Part shown: one piece after another, positions 25,301 through 40,300 of the stretch | Numbering within the stretch: the stretch's first letter is position 1 | How the letters are laid out: every line of letters begins with the position of its first letter | Source: Arctopsyche grandis | Lineage: Eukaryota > Arthropoda > Insecta > Trichoptera > Hydropsychidae | Length of the DNA: 64,000 bases | Assembly: GCF_051622035.1 (NCBI RefSeq) | Contig: NC_135365.1 | Span: forward strand, 16,162,001-16,226,000 | Direction: 5' to 3' | Position numbers and translations under genes: made by a program | The notes under the pieces: model-generated | What the model saw: the letters and a program-made list of their open reading frames with translations, nothing else | The model's database searches: none | What the model was told of the DNA's origin: nothing

Positions 25301-28300
25301 AGAAAATACCATTTTTTGCTGATTAAGAAGTGCGATTGTTAGTTTCAAAAGAAAGAATTGTAATATTTGGAGCTCGATTTCAAAGACTCGCCAACTCACT
25401 GTGACCAGTCTGCTGCGTAGTAAAATTTGCAATCATTCTAGAAAGAGATATAAATTAAGTATAACTCAATCAATCTACTGGTGAAATGCTATTCAAGACC
25501 CAGAAGAGTCCTTCCAGGTACATTTCAACGTTATTAATAACATAACATTAACCAGCAGAATAGACTAGTTGTTAGCATATACGTAATGCTTTGAACATGT
25601 TCACGGGTTCAAATCCCACTGGTTTCTGCTGGCCAGACCTTGGATTTGTGACTCCAGGTCGATCGTTTCCTATCAGAGTTTGCCAATTTATCTGATTTTA
25701 ATTGAAACGGTTCCAACAAATTGGCAACCTTACCCATGTTCTCGCAAAATCTCGAGTTTTCAGCAATCTCGAATTTCGCTGAATTGTTATAAATGCTGCA
25801 AATTTACAAATATGACCATAGATCTCTCTATATATGATCATTAATTTAAGTGTTAATGTACTTTGTATAATATTTGTATCAAATGTACAATGTTTCTGGC
25901 CAGGAAGGTGCATTGGGGTTAACTGTTAGGCCTTCCTGGTATAAAATAAAGATAAAAATAAAAAAATTATTTCTCAAATTCATCATCATCATCATAATAT
26001 AATGGCTGAGAATAAAGTGCTTTGCCTTATGCTATACAATAATCATTTTAAGATACTCCCAAACTATTACACTGTAAAATGTTGTTGAAACAAGAATATA
26101 GAAAATGAAAGCCTCACCCCAATTGCATATATAGGTACATATCTAATTTCTAGATTCAGTAATTTCATATCACTCGACTAAGCAACTAACTGTATGTACG
26201 TGAACATAAATTATGCATAGCATATGCAAATTTAAATGTGAATTTAATGAATGTTCTTGAATCATATTTATCGTCAATGCGGTGAAATGCCAGAATACAT
26301 ATGTATGTGCATGGATTAACATTGATAATCATTTTGTTCAATGCTAAATGTATTTATTACGTGTGCAAAAATAGGAAGGGGGGAGTTTTTCCTGATAATA
26401 AGTATTAATTGGATCAGCCCAATGCTAGACGTCGAAGTGTTTCCAACAGAGCAAAAATAAGTCAAACACAAAGCGTTTCACGAGAAATACAGAATAGAGA
26501 AAGAAATGTTATGAGAAAACACATCAAATACCTCAATAAAGTTACAAGCTTTTAAAATCAGCAGAGACGAATATATTTTAAATACATCGTTAAGAACTGT
26601 GTGGTCTTTTTTGATCGATTCTGACATGCTGCATTTGATCCAAAGCTCAATCAACATCATTTTCAATTCAACCAGAAATATTGATCCAACAGTCAAGCTA
26701 CATATATCTATTTATGTAATTCAGTATATGATATTAAGTTTGTATATACATATGTATGTTACAGTTGAAGTGTATCTTCTAGTTGTAATATATTTTGACT
26801 AGTTCGAATATATTCCATCTAACCTGGTACCAACTACCGTTACAGTTGAAGTTATTTTCAGTTGTAGTATATTTTGACTAGTTGGAATATATTCCGTCTA
26901 ATCCACATAAGTCGATTTATTTGGGGAATTACATTCCAACTGGTCAAAATATATTATAAATTAAACTACAGTTCAACTATAAGTTGGCACCACCAGGCAA
27001 AATGGAGAGGTTAAGTTTTCGTGAAAACGTCACTTGACTAGTAAATTGAGTTAGAAAGTCACAATTTTGTTTCGAACACATTCTTAGAGTTATCGTAATA
27101 CGGTATTCATAACCTTTATTCGTAATACCTAGCAAATATTAACGCATTATTGCATTCTAAAGCATTCGTAAAAACATCAGATCTGTCAAAACTCAACTGT
27201 CATATTGAAACTGGCGCACATAGTTGAAAGTGTATTTACGCTTGAAGACATATCATTTAGTAGTTGAATATGAATATATTACAACTGAAAATACACTTCG
27301 ACAGTAACATATATACATATATAAATTAGAAATCATATTCAAATAGTAGGTATGACGGTTTTGCCAATTTGATGAGGAACCGTTTCAACAATGAAATCAG
27401 ATAAATTGGCAAACTCTGATAGGAAACGATCAACTTGGAGTAACAAATATTCAAGTCTGACCAGCAGCGCTGCAGAAATACTTCGAATAAATTATTTTTA
27501 ATCGAGATCAACCCATACCACCTCGAACCCGGGAACCTCTCGGTGGTTAGCATTACGCAACAAACCGAGCTATACTGCTGGTTTTTGAAATGAAGACGTA
27601 ATCATGACTATCACACTTTAATTGCCACCAAAGAAGCAATAGCAGAACAATAGTAAACTAAGCAATACTTGAAACAAACGGTCGTTTAGTTCAAAACAGC
27701 CAATGATTACACACTGGGCCAGTTGCCACTTTCCTGTGAAGTTTGCCGCTCAAAATAAAACAACACACCGTAGCTGTGACTAAATAAGGACATTTACATA
27801 CTTATACAGGTACGAAATACGAGCACGTCGAACTTTGGCAGTGTTTCTCAGAAACTTTTCCAACGCCCTAGTTTGGGAGCCGCTGGATTGGGAAATTCGC
27901 GTGTTTCTCGCCTGAAAAAAAGTTATAAACAGCACGGCTCGCGTGTACAATGCGTAAAAATTACCTGCCAGACCAAGGTTACATTACATATATCAATTTG
28001 GCCGTTTTCATGCGCATCACTTTTTTCAGCCGCTTTTTTGACGCAATTGAGCGAAAAATACGAGACAGTCGCGGAAAAAATAAACCTTTTAAATCAACAT
28101 TAAAATAAAATCTCAATGGCGACGACCTTAATGCTCGAGAGATAAGGCTGATACAGTTTGATAAAAATAATACAATTAAGAGGTTCGTGAAATATGCACG
28201 AGCGAAAAAAAAAACAGTAAACAATTCATAATGGAATACAATCTCGAGGGATTGGGGATTGGGGATTGGCTCAAAACAAACTAATTAATTATACAACAAA

Positions 28301-31300
28301 TTCAAATACAAAAATATCACCATCTAAAAAGAGTGAATATTGAATATGATACATGTTGCGATACATATATCGATACGAGTGGCGATACAAATGTCTCAAA
28401 TTTACAATAACAGCTGATTGATACATGTACAGGCTATTAAAAGGTGCAGACTCTGAATCGTACAGCACGCCATACCTAGGTAGGCTCCAACTGTGATGGG
28501 CGTATTCTCGCGTCATTGCTAATTCGTACGATTTTATTATTTCGATAAATAAATAAATAAATAAATAAATTTCGATAAGTTCCTCCTACATTTCTTCAAA
28601 TATGGGGATCACCGTTATTTATCACTAAAGGACAGCGCGACGATGCTATTTTACAGGAAAGACGGTTCATTACTATTGTCCTAGAAAGCTAGAGAGCAAA
28701 AAAAAAGGTTGAACATAGAAATTGACAATAGTGAGCCCATTTTTGCACGCGAGCCCCGATCTCTGTTGATCACTGTCAAACCTATATAAATACAAAGATA
28801 AAATATCACCGAAAACACTCCAGGGGGTAAGTTTTGACCTGGATGGTAATAGCATAGATCTGGCGAGCTAGCGCTTTTTTGAAATGTGCAAAACTATATA
28901 ATAAAAAAACACGTACCGCGTACCACTCTGTGTGTTTGCGCCCTTAACCACTTAATCGCCACGAGTTTGTAGAAACCGATTCGATTATTCGAAAAATGTT
29001 GACTTTTTTCAATTTCATTTAGTATCACAGGATATTTTTAGATATCACTGTGAAGAAATCAAAATTAATTTCGAGTCATAGCCTTAAAAACGAAGGAGGG
29101 CGCACCGGTGCGCTTATGGCGATGAAGTGGTTAAAGGCTTGGTCCGAAATGGTAAGCGATGTAGATAAGCAGTTTGCCTTAGTGGTAGCGTATATATTTA
29201 GCACCACTGAGGTCAAAGGTTCGAGTCCTCGCCATCTGCTCGTTAGATTTGGGGGTTTTGTGACTCCAAATCGATCGTTTCTCTATCAGATTTTGCCAAT
29301 TTTATCTGATCATTGCTGAAACGGTTCCTGAAAATTGGTATTAGATCTATTCCTGTTGTCACAAAATCTGCCTGTGTATAATTTGTAATAATTATACACA
29401 GTAATCTGAAATCTATAGATATCTCTATAGACATCTCTATAATTTCGTATTTATTATATGTATAAAAATTGTACACAAAAAAAATCTAAAAATAATCCAT
29501 AGATGTCTCTATGATTATTATTTCCGATTAATTGTTATATGCTATATATTCTGATTGTATATGTATTACTGTATTTCTGATTTCTGATTGTTTATGTATT
29601 CTGTATTTCGTTAACGTACACCCGTCTCATTGGAGCAAATCTGTAATGACGAGTGTATATTGATTTGTAACAATAAAAAATAAAAAAATAAAAAAATAAA
29701 ATAAAATAAACGACGCCTGCAAATTCCCGTACGCCTAGCGGTGACGAATTCGCCGACAAAATTCAACATAAACAGTCGAAGTATTAATATTTACTTTCTT
29801 ACAATTTTTTTTCGATCCGGGACCGAATTTTTTCTCGACGCCTATGTATAACATACACATCGCGATACAAATCTCGATGACACATGTATCGATGTCTCGC
29901 CGTGTATGGGTCATTAAGAAGCGATTTTATACGTTTCGCGTGATCAAAGATTGTTCATAAGACTCTGAATGACAATTTCTAGTAAATTATTTTTGTATGT
30001 ATGATTGAACATGTCATTGACGCTGATATCCTAATGAATATATCAACAAGGGGATTTTCAAGCGCACGTTTCATGTAAATCAATATGAATTGTAATAATA
30101 AACGTGTTCAGGTGTAGTGCATATAAATGTACTTCAGCTTCGTGCAAGCATTTACATATTACATTTTAATATTTGATTAAAAAATACGAATTACCGAGAA
30201 TGTGAATATGATTTATTCGTAGCAATTCAGAACTATTGTGACGCAAACGGTGATAAGAAATACGTAATGAGTACAAGAAAGGAAACAGATTCTACCACAA
30301 CAAAATAAGGAAAGTCTCTATTAAACTTTTTTATTAGAGACTATAAACGAGGAAAACGGAAAATATAAATTATATAATATAATATAAGCACATAATTGAA
30401 AGGTAATTTTGATGGTAAAAATGTTAAAGGTAACTCTCATCAATAAAGTTTTTGAAGTTATGAAAGGAGTGTCAATTGTGTCTATATGTACAGCCTCATA
30501 AGTCACAACTAGAGGTAGGATAGTCACAGTGCTATCCATTGTTCGGCAAACCTTTAACAATGCATTTACAACCTTTGAACAATACACGGCCCTCTCAGGC
30601 TCCGGTGACTAGTCATAACCAGTCTTAGGCAGCGGATGGATGCTTTTTGCGCAAAAAATGGTTCTCCATTATCAATTTCTCATAAAAACCATTATTTTTT
30701 GCTCTCTTGCATTGTACACTAATATTATTTGAATGTAGTCAATGCCGAAGACTACCCATGACTCGACTGCGGATAGACACAGTGCTTTTTCCAGGAATCG
30801 AGGCGGTTTGGCTCTATTTACAAAGCTAGAGTACAAAAAAAAAGGTTGGGCGAACCTTTTACAACAATTGAACAATAGCATTTACAAAAATTGAACAATA
30901 AACGGCGCGCTGTGGATACGGCCACTACTCATGACCAAATTTAGGATTCTGATCAGGGCAATATCATTTTAGGGCGAGGCAAGTCACCAAATGGGTCGTA
31001 TTGGTAACACATTATATAATTTAAATAATATCTAAAAGCTAGCGGAAATTTATCAAATGACATTCTCTGCTTCCACTGTCGGCCTAAACTGTCCTTAGCA
31101 CATGCACTATTTTTTTAATTAGTCAGATGGAGAATTTTGGTCTTCGCGGTTCATAGTAAATATTCAACGCCAATATTAAATGACCATTGATTTTGGTACT
31201 AATAATTATTACAACCAATACATCGTTTCCTTTTCGCTTAAAAAATAATTTTAATTTTATAAATTATAATAATAATAATTCCATAAAAAATAAAAATAAA

Positions 31301-34300
31301 TTGCCGAGTTCGGCCTCTGAAGTGACAGTTTTTTTCATTCAAGCTATAATTACTGTAGGGCGGATAGTCATTAGGGCAACTCCAAATAACAATACACGTT
31401 CCAAAAGTGCTGAAAGCAAAAAGTTTTTCTACAAACACGCTAGCAAGCCTCATCTATGTCAGGCCAAAGCTCACCCCTGGAGTGTTTTCGGCGATATATT
31501 TTCCATGTATTAACAAAGGTTTGGCATTAATCGATAACGGAGATTCCCATATTGAAAGAAATGTAGGAGAAATTTTTCGAAATCATAATATCGTGCGAAT
31601 TAGCAATGACATGACGACACGCCCATTTACAGCTGGAGTCTAACTAGACATGCTATTACGTACGATTCTGTGTCTGCCCGGCTTGAGATGCATTGTGAAC
31701 ATAATTTAGGAAAAAAAACATTTAAAAATCAATCGTAAATCATGATAAATGGAAGATATTTCAAAATTTACTCTACAAATCACTACATCTAATACCTAAT
31801 TTCGAAAGAAATTTGCATATATGTATACTTAGTTTGTTGGTTCGTAGACAACACATTCGATTTATTTATTTTTACTTTATCTACAGTCCCATGACAGCGA
31901 ATTACTAACACCATGCGGATTTTGCAAATTCTATGTTTAGAGCTATATATTGAAGAGTAGGTTCGTAAAATTAAAACAAAGATGTGTTTATAATGATTAT
32001 ACATAGTTTATTTACAATATTAATACAACATATATATATATTATTAATATTTTGTATGTCCACCCTTATTTCGGAGACACGATGCTATTCTTTTGGGCAT
32101 ACTCTCGATACAAGACGCAATGGTTGACTTTATCTCAGGATCTCCCTGCCACACAGAAATTATGTTTTGTTTTAGGATATTTTTATTGGTACATTGGAGC
32201 TTATTTAATTTCATTTTAAGGGTATGCCGGACATTTTCTTTAGGATTTAGATCGGGAGAATTACCGGGCCAGTGAAGGAGCGGTAAATTGTGGTTGGACA
32301 TGATTTTTTTCACAATTTTGGCTTTATGGCAGGGTGCAAAAATATTGCATTAAGTGCAGGCGATCCCTTTTGTCAATTTTGTTTTGTATAGAGTGCAATA
32401 GGGTGTATCGCAATACCGTTATATATTGCGAAGCATTCATCATCCCTTCTACAAAATACAATGGCCCCCGACCTTCCGCTCTAATTGAGCCCCAAATCAT
32501 GAGTGACAGCGGGTGTTTCACATTTTTTATGACACAGGACTCATTATACCGCTTGCCGACTCGCCTACGTACGTATTGGTGAGTCGGTGTCATCAATTGA
32601 ATTGACGACTCGTCAGAGAAGTGAACCTTAAAAATGTTAAAAACATCGATTAATTCAATTCATTCAAAAAAAATTAGACAAATAATTTAATTTCAATTAA
32701 ATTACCCCTTTCCAATCGTCGAGGGTGAAGTGGCGATGCTCATTAGCCAAATTGAGCCTGGCTTTCTTCATTTTTGGCGTCAAAAGCGTTTTTTTAAGTA
32801 GTTGTCTGCCATTCATCCCCGCGTCTGCGAAACGGCGTTGTATTGTCCGAGTCGATATTTCGGTTCCGCTCCCGTAAATTTGTCTGGATTTTTTTATTTG
32901 TGGCAAACCGATCCTTCTCAACAGTATTTATAATATATCGATCGGCTCGAGGACCGTATTTTCGAGTGCCACAACAATTCTTACGCTTGGTGACCGTAGG
33001 ATTTTCACCTCTTTTTAGTTGGGTGCTAATTTTATGCACACTGAAAACTCTAACCCCCTAATCTTTAGCAATATATCGTATAGAATACTTCCCAGTATTT
33101 AATAATGTGGAAATATTGGCGATTTTCTCCATAGATAAATCTTTATTTCTTCCCATCTAAAAAGGAAAGGGGTTTTTTTCACAAGCAATTTAAACAAATA
33201 ATTAAGTCACATTTAAAAAATTTAAACACTTTAACTTACTTCAATGATATCGATAATATACAGGAAAGCAAAAATCTCTTCAAAACTAACTTTTCTCCCA
33301 GTGAAAGCACACGTCTACACCAAACGAATTTCAAAGCCAAACTGTGTATTTGCACTTGTTCGGTTTTTAAACTATTTGTATAAACACTACTCATCCTATC
33401 CTTCTCTAAATACATAGAATAGGATACAATGAATGGTCTACAAAAAAAACCAACCCAAAATGTTACTTAAGACGGCGCAGGTACACAAAATAGGGTAAAT
33501 ACGCGGGTGTTAGTAATTCGTTGTCATACGACTGTATGTACGTAGTAACAATAGATGAAGTGTTGTGATCATGCGAAAATTAGAACTCGAGATTTTGACT
33601 GATTCGAACTCAGAATCGATTACTGATCACGTTTTCATGATCTAGAAAAAATGTGTGTGTGTGTGGCTGTGTGTGTGTATTTTGGGGATATTTTTAACAC
33701 CGTTAGTTCTATCAAACTGAAACTTAGTATCAGTTACTGAAATTCTTATCGACACGACGTAAATTTTTTTCAAATTTTTAAGTTGACCGGAAACGGTACC
33801 TCCCCTTATAGGTGTCCTCTTTTTTTTAAGTTTTTGAATTCAATTATCTCCCAAACCACTAACTGAATCAGAATGAATGATTTTAAATATGATAGAAATA
33901 ATAATTTTTATAACCTTAAATTTTTTAAATATTTCTATCTGAACCGGAAGTAGTACTTTTACTCTAGAGAATCGAGGTTTTTTAAGTTTTTCTCAAAAAC
34001 TTTTTGGTTTATTGAACTGAAATTTCATACCTAGAAGTTTAAGCTTAATACCAAGTTATTTATAAAATTTAGTAGGCATCTGTCAACCGGAAGTGGCAGT
34101 TTACTCTTGTTCGATTTTTCTTCCACTATTTTTTTCGACCCCTTAAACATGTGTTCGTCACAAAAAATTCAAGTATAATTCTTGTAGCAATGTGATGAAA
34201 AGAAAAAAAAATTATTAAATTTTATAAACCGGAAGTGGGATTTTTTTCTCTTAGAAAGGTTGAAAATGTTGTACCCACTACTCTGTCCACATCCCTGAAC

Positions 34301-37300
34301 GTATTAAGCTGAAAATTTATATTTCTATCCTTTATGTACTAACTTAGAGCTGGTAGGGTTTTGGTCAGAATTCGTAAACCGGAAGTAGTATTTTTTTTTA
34401 AAACAATATTTCATTATTTTATTTTGACCTTTTAAATTGTTTTAAGCTTCTTGATATTTATTGTGTATAATAAAAATAGTAATTTTAAGTAAAAATAAAA
34501 AAAAAATCACTTAATTAATTGAACCGGAAGTGGGATTTTTTTCCTCGTAGAAAGGTCAAAAATGTTGTGCCCACTACTCTGTCCACACCCCTGAACTTAT
34601 TAAGCTGAAAATTTATATTTTACACAACACATTTATATTTTACACAACTTAGAGCTGGTAGGCTTTTGGTCACAATTTGTTAACCGGAAGTAGTATTTTT
34701 TTTTTAAATAATATTTCATTATTTTATTTTGACCTGTAAAATTATTTTTATTTTCTTGATATTTAATGAGTATAATACTGGTAGTGATTTTTGGTAATAA
34801 AAAAAAATTGAACAAAATCTGACAACCGGAAGTAGAACTTTTGTTTTGTGCAAGTTTCCATACATTTGCGCTCAATTTGTATCACTATCATAGTCATCAG
34901 TTCAATATCGAATTTTGTTTTGTAACCTTCTTATATTCCTCAAATATATAGATAAAGTCATGGGTTGGTCACACCCGAATTTTTTTCAATTCATAGGCAC
35001 TGATTCGATTTTTTTCGATTCAAAGGATTCTAAGTCCCCGGGGGCGAAGGCGCCGGATTCTGATATACATATAATTTCGAAAGAGACTTAGTATATGCAT
35101 ATGTTTGTTTGTTCGTGACAGTTAATTTAATAAAAAAAAAACAAATGAGTATTTAAATAAAGTTATATAAAATAAAACTATTCAAATAAATTTAATAAAA
35201 TGTTAACTACTAGATGTTTAAGCGGTTTATATTACAAATACCGAGCGAAGCCGGGTAAAACCACTAGTTTATCATAAAATGAAACATCAAAGAAAAAATC
35301 GAAATAACCAAAAATATGTTTTACAGTAAGGCAATTTTCCATACGAAATTTTTTAGCCATCACTAACCCACTTTTGGCAGACAAGGACCGTCACAAAGCA
35401 TTTCGAGCACAATTTGCGAGAACGCTAAACTGCCATCTGCCTCGATTTGCAACCGGATCTTCTAACGACACGAGATGCATCGAAACCAGTTCCTCAAGAG
35501 ATCGACAGATTGACCGTTAAATAGGATGCGATCTGTCAATACATACAATACAGTGCACAATACAAGGGGAGAAAGTGAGACGATGAACCGAACGAACAAG
35601 AGCCACCGTTTGTGGGTGTCATTAGCTCATTACTAGAGGTAGGATAGTCACAGTGCTATCCATTATTCGGCAAACCTTTAACAATGTATTTACAACCTTT
35701 GAACAATACACGGCCCCCTCAGGCTCCGGTGACTACTCATTACATATGCCACCATACGCGTCACGCGCTTTACAAACGCTCGAAAATTACGCATTAAGAG
35801 ATAAGAGATAACCACATCAATAACTACATATGTAGGTATTATACGTTTCCAAAGTTGTAATGAGCGGCGATTACGCGTGCTAAAAAATCGATGTGCAATT
35901 TTCGATGTTTCCCGGACGTTGCCGTTACTGAGGTAAAAAAAAATAAACAAGTAAAAAATTGGTACTTTAATAACATTCAGTTGAATACTTACGACGGTTT
36001 TTTTTGCCTTTGAATCGATATAATGGTTTGATTCTAAAATAATATACATAAATACATATGCTATGCAAACAAAATAATCCACTGGTTAAGCGACTGCTTA
36101 CTAATAGAAAGGTCGGCTCGAAAATTGTTCTTAACAATTACGATAAGTCTATCCCTGCTGACAAGATCTAGATGGTTACAGAATCTAGATCGACCATCTC
36201 CTGTTAGAATTTCCCGATTAATCTGGCGTAGTTGTCATGATGGATCCAATAAAACCCCTCCTTCTCTCGCAAAATTCAGCTGTTTCGAAGGTATTGACTG
36301 TTGCAAGTACATATATATATTGCTTACGGTTTGTAATTAATATTTGTAGAGGTACATACATTTTATAATGTGTTAGAATATGTATACATATGTATATGTA
36401 CAGTATGTTCACATTTAACCTTTTTTATGAAAAAACATTTTTACAACCTTTTTTGCTCTTTTGTTTTGATAGAACGGTCACTACAACATCAATGGATAAA
36501 TGAAAAATTAAAAGGAGAAAGATGTACAAATTTAAAGGATTATCATATCACCATTTAATTGATAAAAAAAAACGCAGTACAAAAAATGTGACAAATAGTG
36601 TAATATTATGACCAAAGATCAGCGTTGGAAGGATGCTTTTCAAATAACAATATAACGCTCCATCAGTGTTCAAAGTAAAAAGGCAAAAAAGCATGGTTTT
36701 TCTAAGAAATTGACAAAAGCAAGCTACTTTTTGTGAGAAAGGCATCCATTGAACGCCTAAGACCGATTATGACACAAACTGCTCGATTGTAATTGAAGAA
36801 AATATCTTATAAAAACTTGAATTTTTCCATACATGTCATTTTTACAAACCTCCTTTACGTTTTTTATTCAATCAATTGTGCACACTCGTCTAACATATCT
36901 CTCCAATGCGACGAGTGTACTATACAGATTAAGAAATATCAATTATAAATACATAATTATCATATATTTTTACATTAAACACGACATCTATGGTCAAACA
37001 TTGTACAGAAGCATTGTAAGCGTTATATGTACATACAAGGCAAATACAATCAACATCTACAGATGCATCAATGAGAATCGAGATGCTGAATAGCTCAAAA
37101 ATTTGCGAGAGAGGAAGACAGGGATGCCAATTATGCAGGAACCGTTTCAATGAAAATCAGATAAGAAACGATCGACCTGGAGCACAAACCAAAGTCTGGC
37201 CAGCAGCAATCATGGGGACTCGAACCCGTGACCACTTAGTTCGAAAGCATTATATGCCAAACACTAATCCATACTGCTGATATAATATATACTTGAATTT

Positions 37301-40300
37301 ATTAGAATATAAACTGAAAATTAAATCATTCTATCTAATGTTTTCGTGGAAAAATCAACATTTTCCACAGATTCCGTTATTCAGACAGATGTTTCAAAAC
37401 TGTAAATTGCACCTGATACACGCAGCGGATTAGTCCCGCATATCAACCAATTACAATACACAACTCACGCATCCTAGCTCATTTAGAAACATCCGTTTCA
37501 TAGTTTTGAAACAACTTAGTAGCAGATGATACCTACGATAGATTGACAATTGCATCAGATGATTTCGTACCCATAGCAGTCAGATTATCACATTCGACAA
37601 TTCCCAGCATTTATTTTTAGCCCACTTACTATGATTTGAACAGTTTACAATGAACGATACGACATTCAACCAACGAAGTACACTCTTTGTGTCGTAGAAC
37701 AAGAAAAGAAAAACACGTCTATGTATAACTGCTTACACATGACTACACTGCGCCAAGAAAACCTACGTACGGTTTCTAGAAAGCAAAAAACTCATTTCGC
37801 GTACAAACTCACTTCGAACCTTTTGGAACCGAGCCACATCCGAGTATACATACACGCATCGAGCGTTGTAACAACCGTAATGGAGAAAAAAAGCGTTTGC
37901 GTGAAAAACGACGTTAATTTTATCGAAAAATCTCCGGTGCTTAGATTTAACGTCAAAATCGATACGATTACGGTTCTCTTTAACTGGTTCAAGAATTAAC
38001 GGTTCGAGATCGAAACGAATCGCAGCATAGTTACACGACATGAATTCAACAAGCAACATTTTCGGTCATATCAAAGCCTCGATACTACGACTCTGATTTT
38101 TAAAATGCAAAATTCATTTTTTCCCATTGGACTAATTGTCGAATAACTTTGGAGTACTAATTCAAGGTTTTTTAAGAGAGTTGCGTACATGCAAAAGCAC
38201 TGGTCGGTCAAATCTATACCGTCGCACCTCTTTGCAAACCTCACCCCTTAGTATTTTCGGCAGGGCTGTGGAGTCGGTTCAAAATTTACCGACTCCGACT
38301 CCAAACTCAAACCCCCAAGTTGAACAAATTTAGAATTTTTTTTCGAAATTCTCGAAACTGTGTTTACCGAAACACTCTTGTCTGGCAATTTTTCGCATGG
38401 AAACCTTCTTCGCTTTCAAATACGCAGCAATCAAAGTTTTTTTTCAGCGGAAATATCCCTTAATTTAAAAATTCAAAATTAAATATTAAATCCATCAATT
38501 TTATAAAATAAAAACTATTAAACCCCTAATTACCCTTAGAACAATCATACAGCAAAAGGTCTCAGCTGAGCATGATCTTTTCAATGTTTGAAAGCATTTG
38601 ACGCACAATGAACAAAGGCGTACCCTTAGCAGGTATATTACGGGTTTTTTGTACCTAAGTCTGTTTTATTTTGCATATCTACAAGTTAACTGTATTTTGT
38701 ACATAGTTTAAAAGAATTACGTTTTTTTACCAATATGCAGAAGAAAAAACTAAGATAAAGTTACAAATAACGGAGTGAGGATTAGAACAAACACGTATGT
38801 CGCAAAATTCACAAGCGTTCCGTTTTATGTGACTGCTGGTGTATATATCAGTGGCGTGCGGTAAAATTCTCTTTTTTTTGTCGAACAACCTTACTCAAGG
38901 TTGTACGACAGGCTGTTCTTCTTGTATCCTGCCCGTACACATTAAGTAAAGCTGTACGACAAAAAGAGAGAAAATTTCACCACACGCCACTGATATATCT
39001 AATATATAATTTCGAAAGAAACTTTAGACGACACGTTCCGAATAATTTTTTTTCGATTCATAGGCGCCGATTCGATTTTTTTCGATTCAAAGGATTCGAA
39101 GTCCCCGGGGGCGAAGGAGCCGCGGGCGAAGCCTCCTTCGCGCCGGGGGAGAAGGCTACGGGGGTGCAGGCGCCGGATTCTGGTATACATATAATTTCGA
39201 AAGAGACAGTATATGTTTGTTTGTTCGTGACAGTCAATTAAATAAAAAAAAAAAAAACAAACGAGTATTTAATAAAATGTTCACTATTAGATTAGTTGTG
39301 TTTAATCGGTTTATATTAGAAATACCGAGCGAAGCCGGGTAAAACTACTAGTATTATATATACGCATGTACATAGTACCGTTATGGTGCTTACGGACTAA
39401 ACCAACGACGATTTTGGGCCAACTTTTTAACAAGCAGTAGCGTACAAAATATCGAAATAAAAATTAAATTTTAAAATTGAAATTAAATATCAAAATCAAG
39501 CTAAAGAGCGAGATTGAGCTAAAATTAGATCATCGTTGATGTTTTGAATTACAACAATGTTTTGAATTAGACGATGCGCATTTAAAACCAGAGAAATATT
39601 ATAATTTCTCTGCTTACGAACGAAAAAAAATATTGTTAAAGTCGTCACGAGATGTTACTGTATTTCTACCGTCGACGATCGATAAAAAATAAAGTAACAA
39701 TTCATAAAAAAACGCGGTGTCGGATGTCGGTGATTTGTCAAAGGGTTTTTTTTCTTTCGTCGAAATAAAATTAATAATCACACATTATCCGATAAAATTT
39801 ACCTCTGAAATGATTTAATTAATTGATTTATTTCGACGAGAGAAACAATTGAAGACTAAAAAAATTTCGTTTGATAAACCGACAACATACCGGGTTGGGA
39901 CCATCGCTCGGTCACCCATACTTATACATGAGATATTCTCAGTAACTGCGCATTACGGGGAAGTAAAAATAATAATTCTTTGATTTTTTTTTTCGATCTT
40001 AGTGCGTATCTTCGTAAGTCAAAACATCTTCGACAAACAAACGACAAACATTTTATTAAACAAACGAGTATTTAATAAAATGTTCACTATTAGATTAGTT
40101 GTGTTTAATCGGTTTATATTAGAAATACCGAGCGAAGCCGGGTAAAACTACTAGTATTATATATACGTATGTACATAGTACCGTTATGGTGCTTACGGAC
40201 TAAACCAACGACGATTTTGGGCCAACTTTTTAACAAGCAGTAGCGTACAAAATATCGAAATAAAAATTAAATTTTAAAATTGAAATTAAATATCAAAATC

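Noticed and set aside
33944-34833. CRISPR array
   Set aside because: The repeats are about 147 bp, diverged, without uniform spacers, and the genome is eukaryotic.
23768-37285. tRNA genes suggested by A-box/B-box pairs
   Set aside because: No intact cloverleaf or acceptor stem; each is the head of a dispersed SINE with a shared body.
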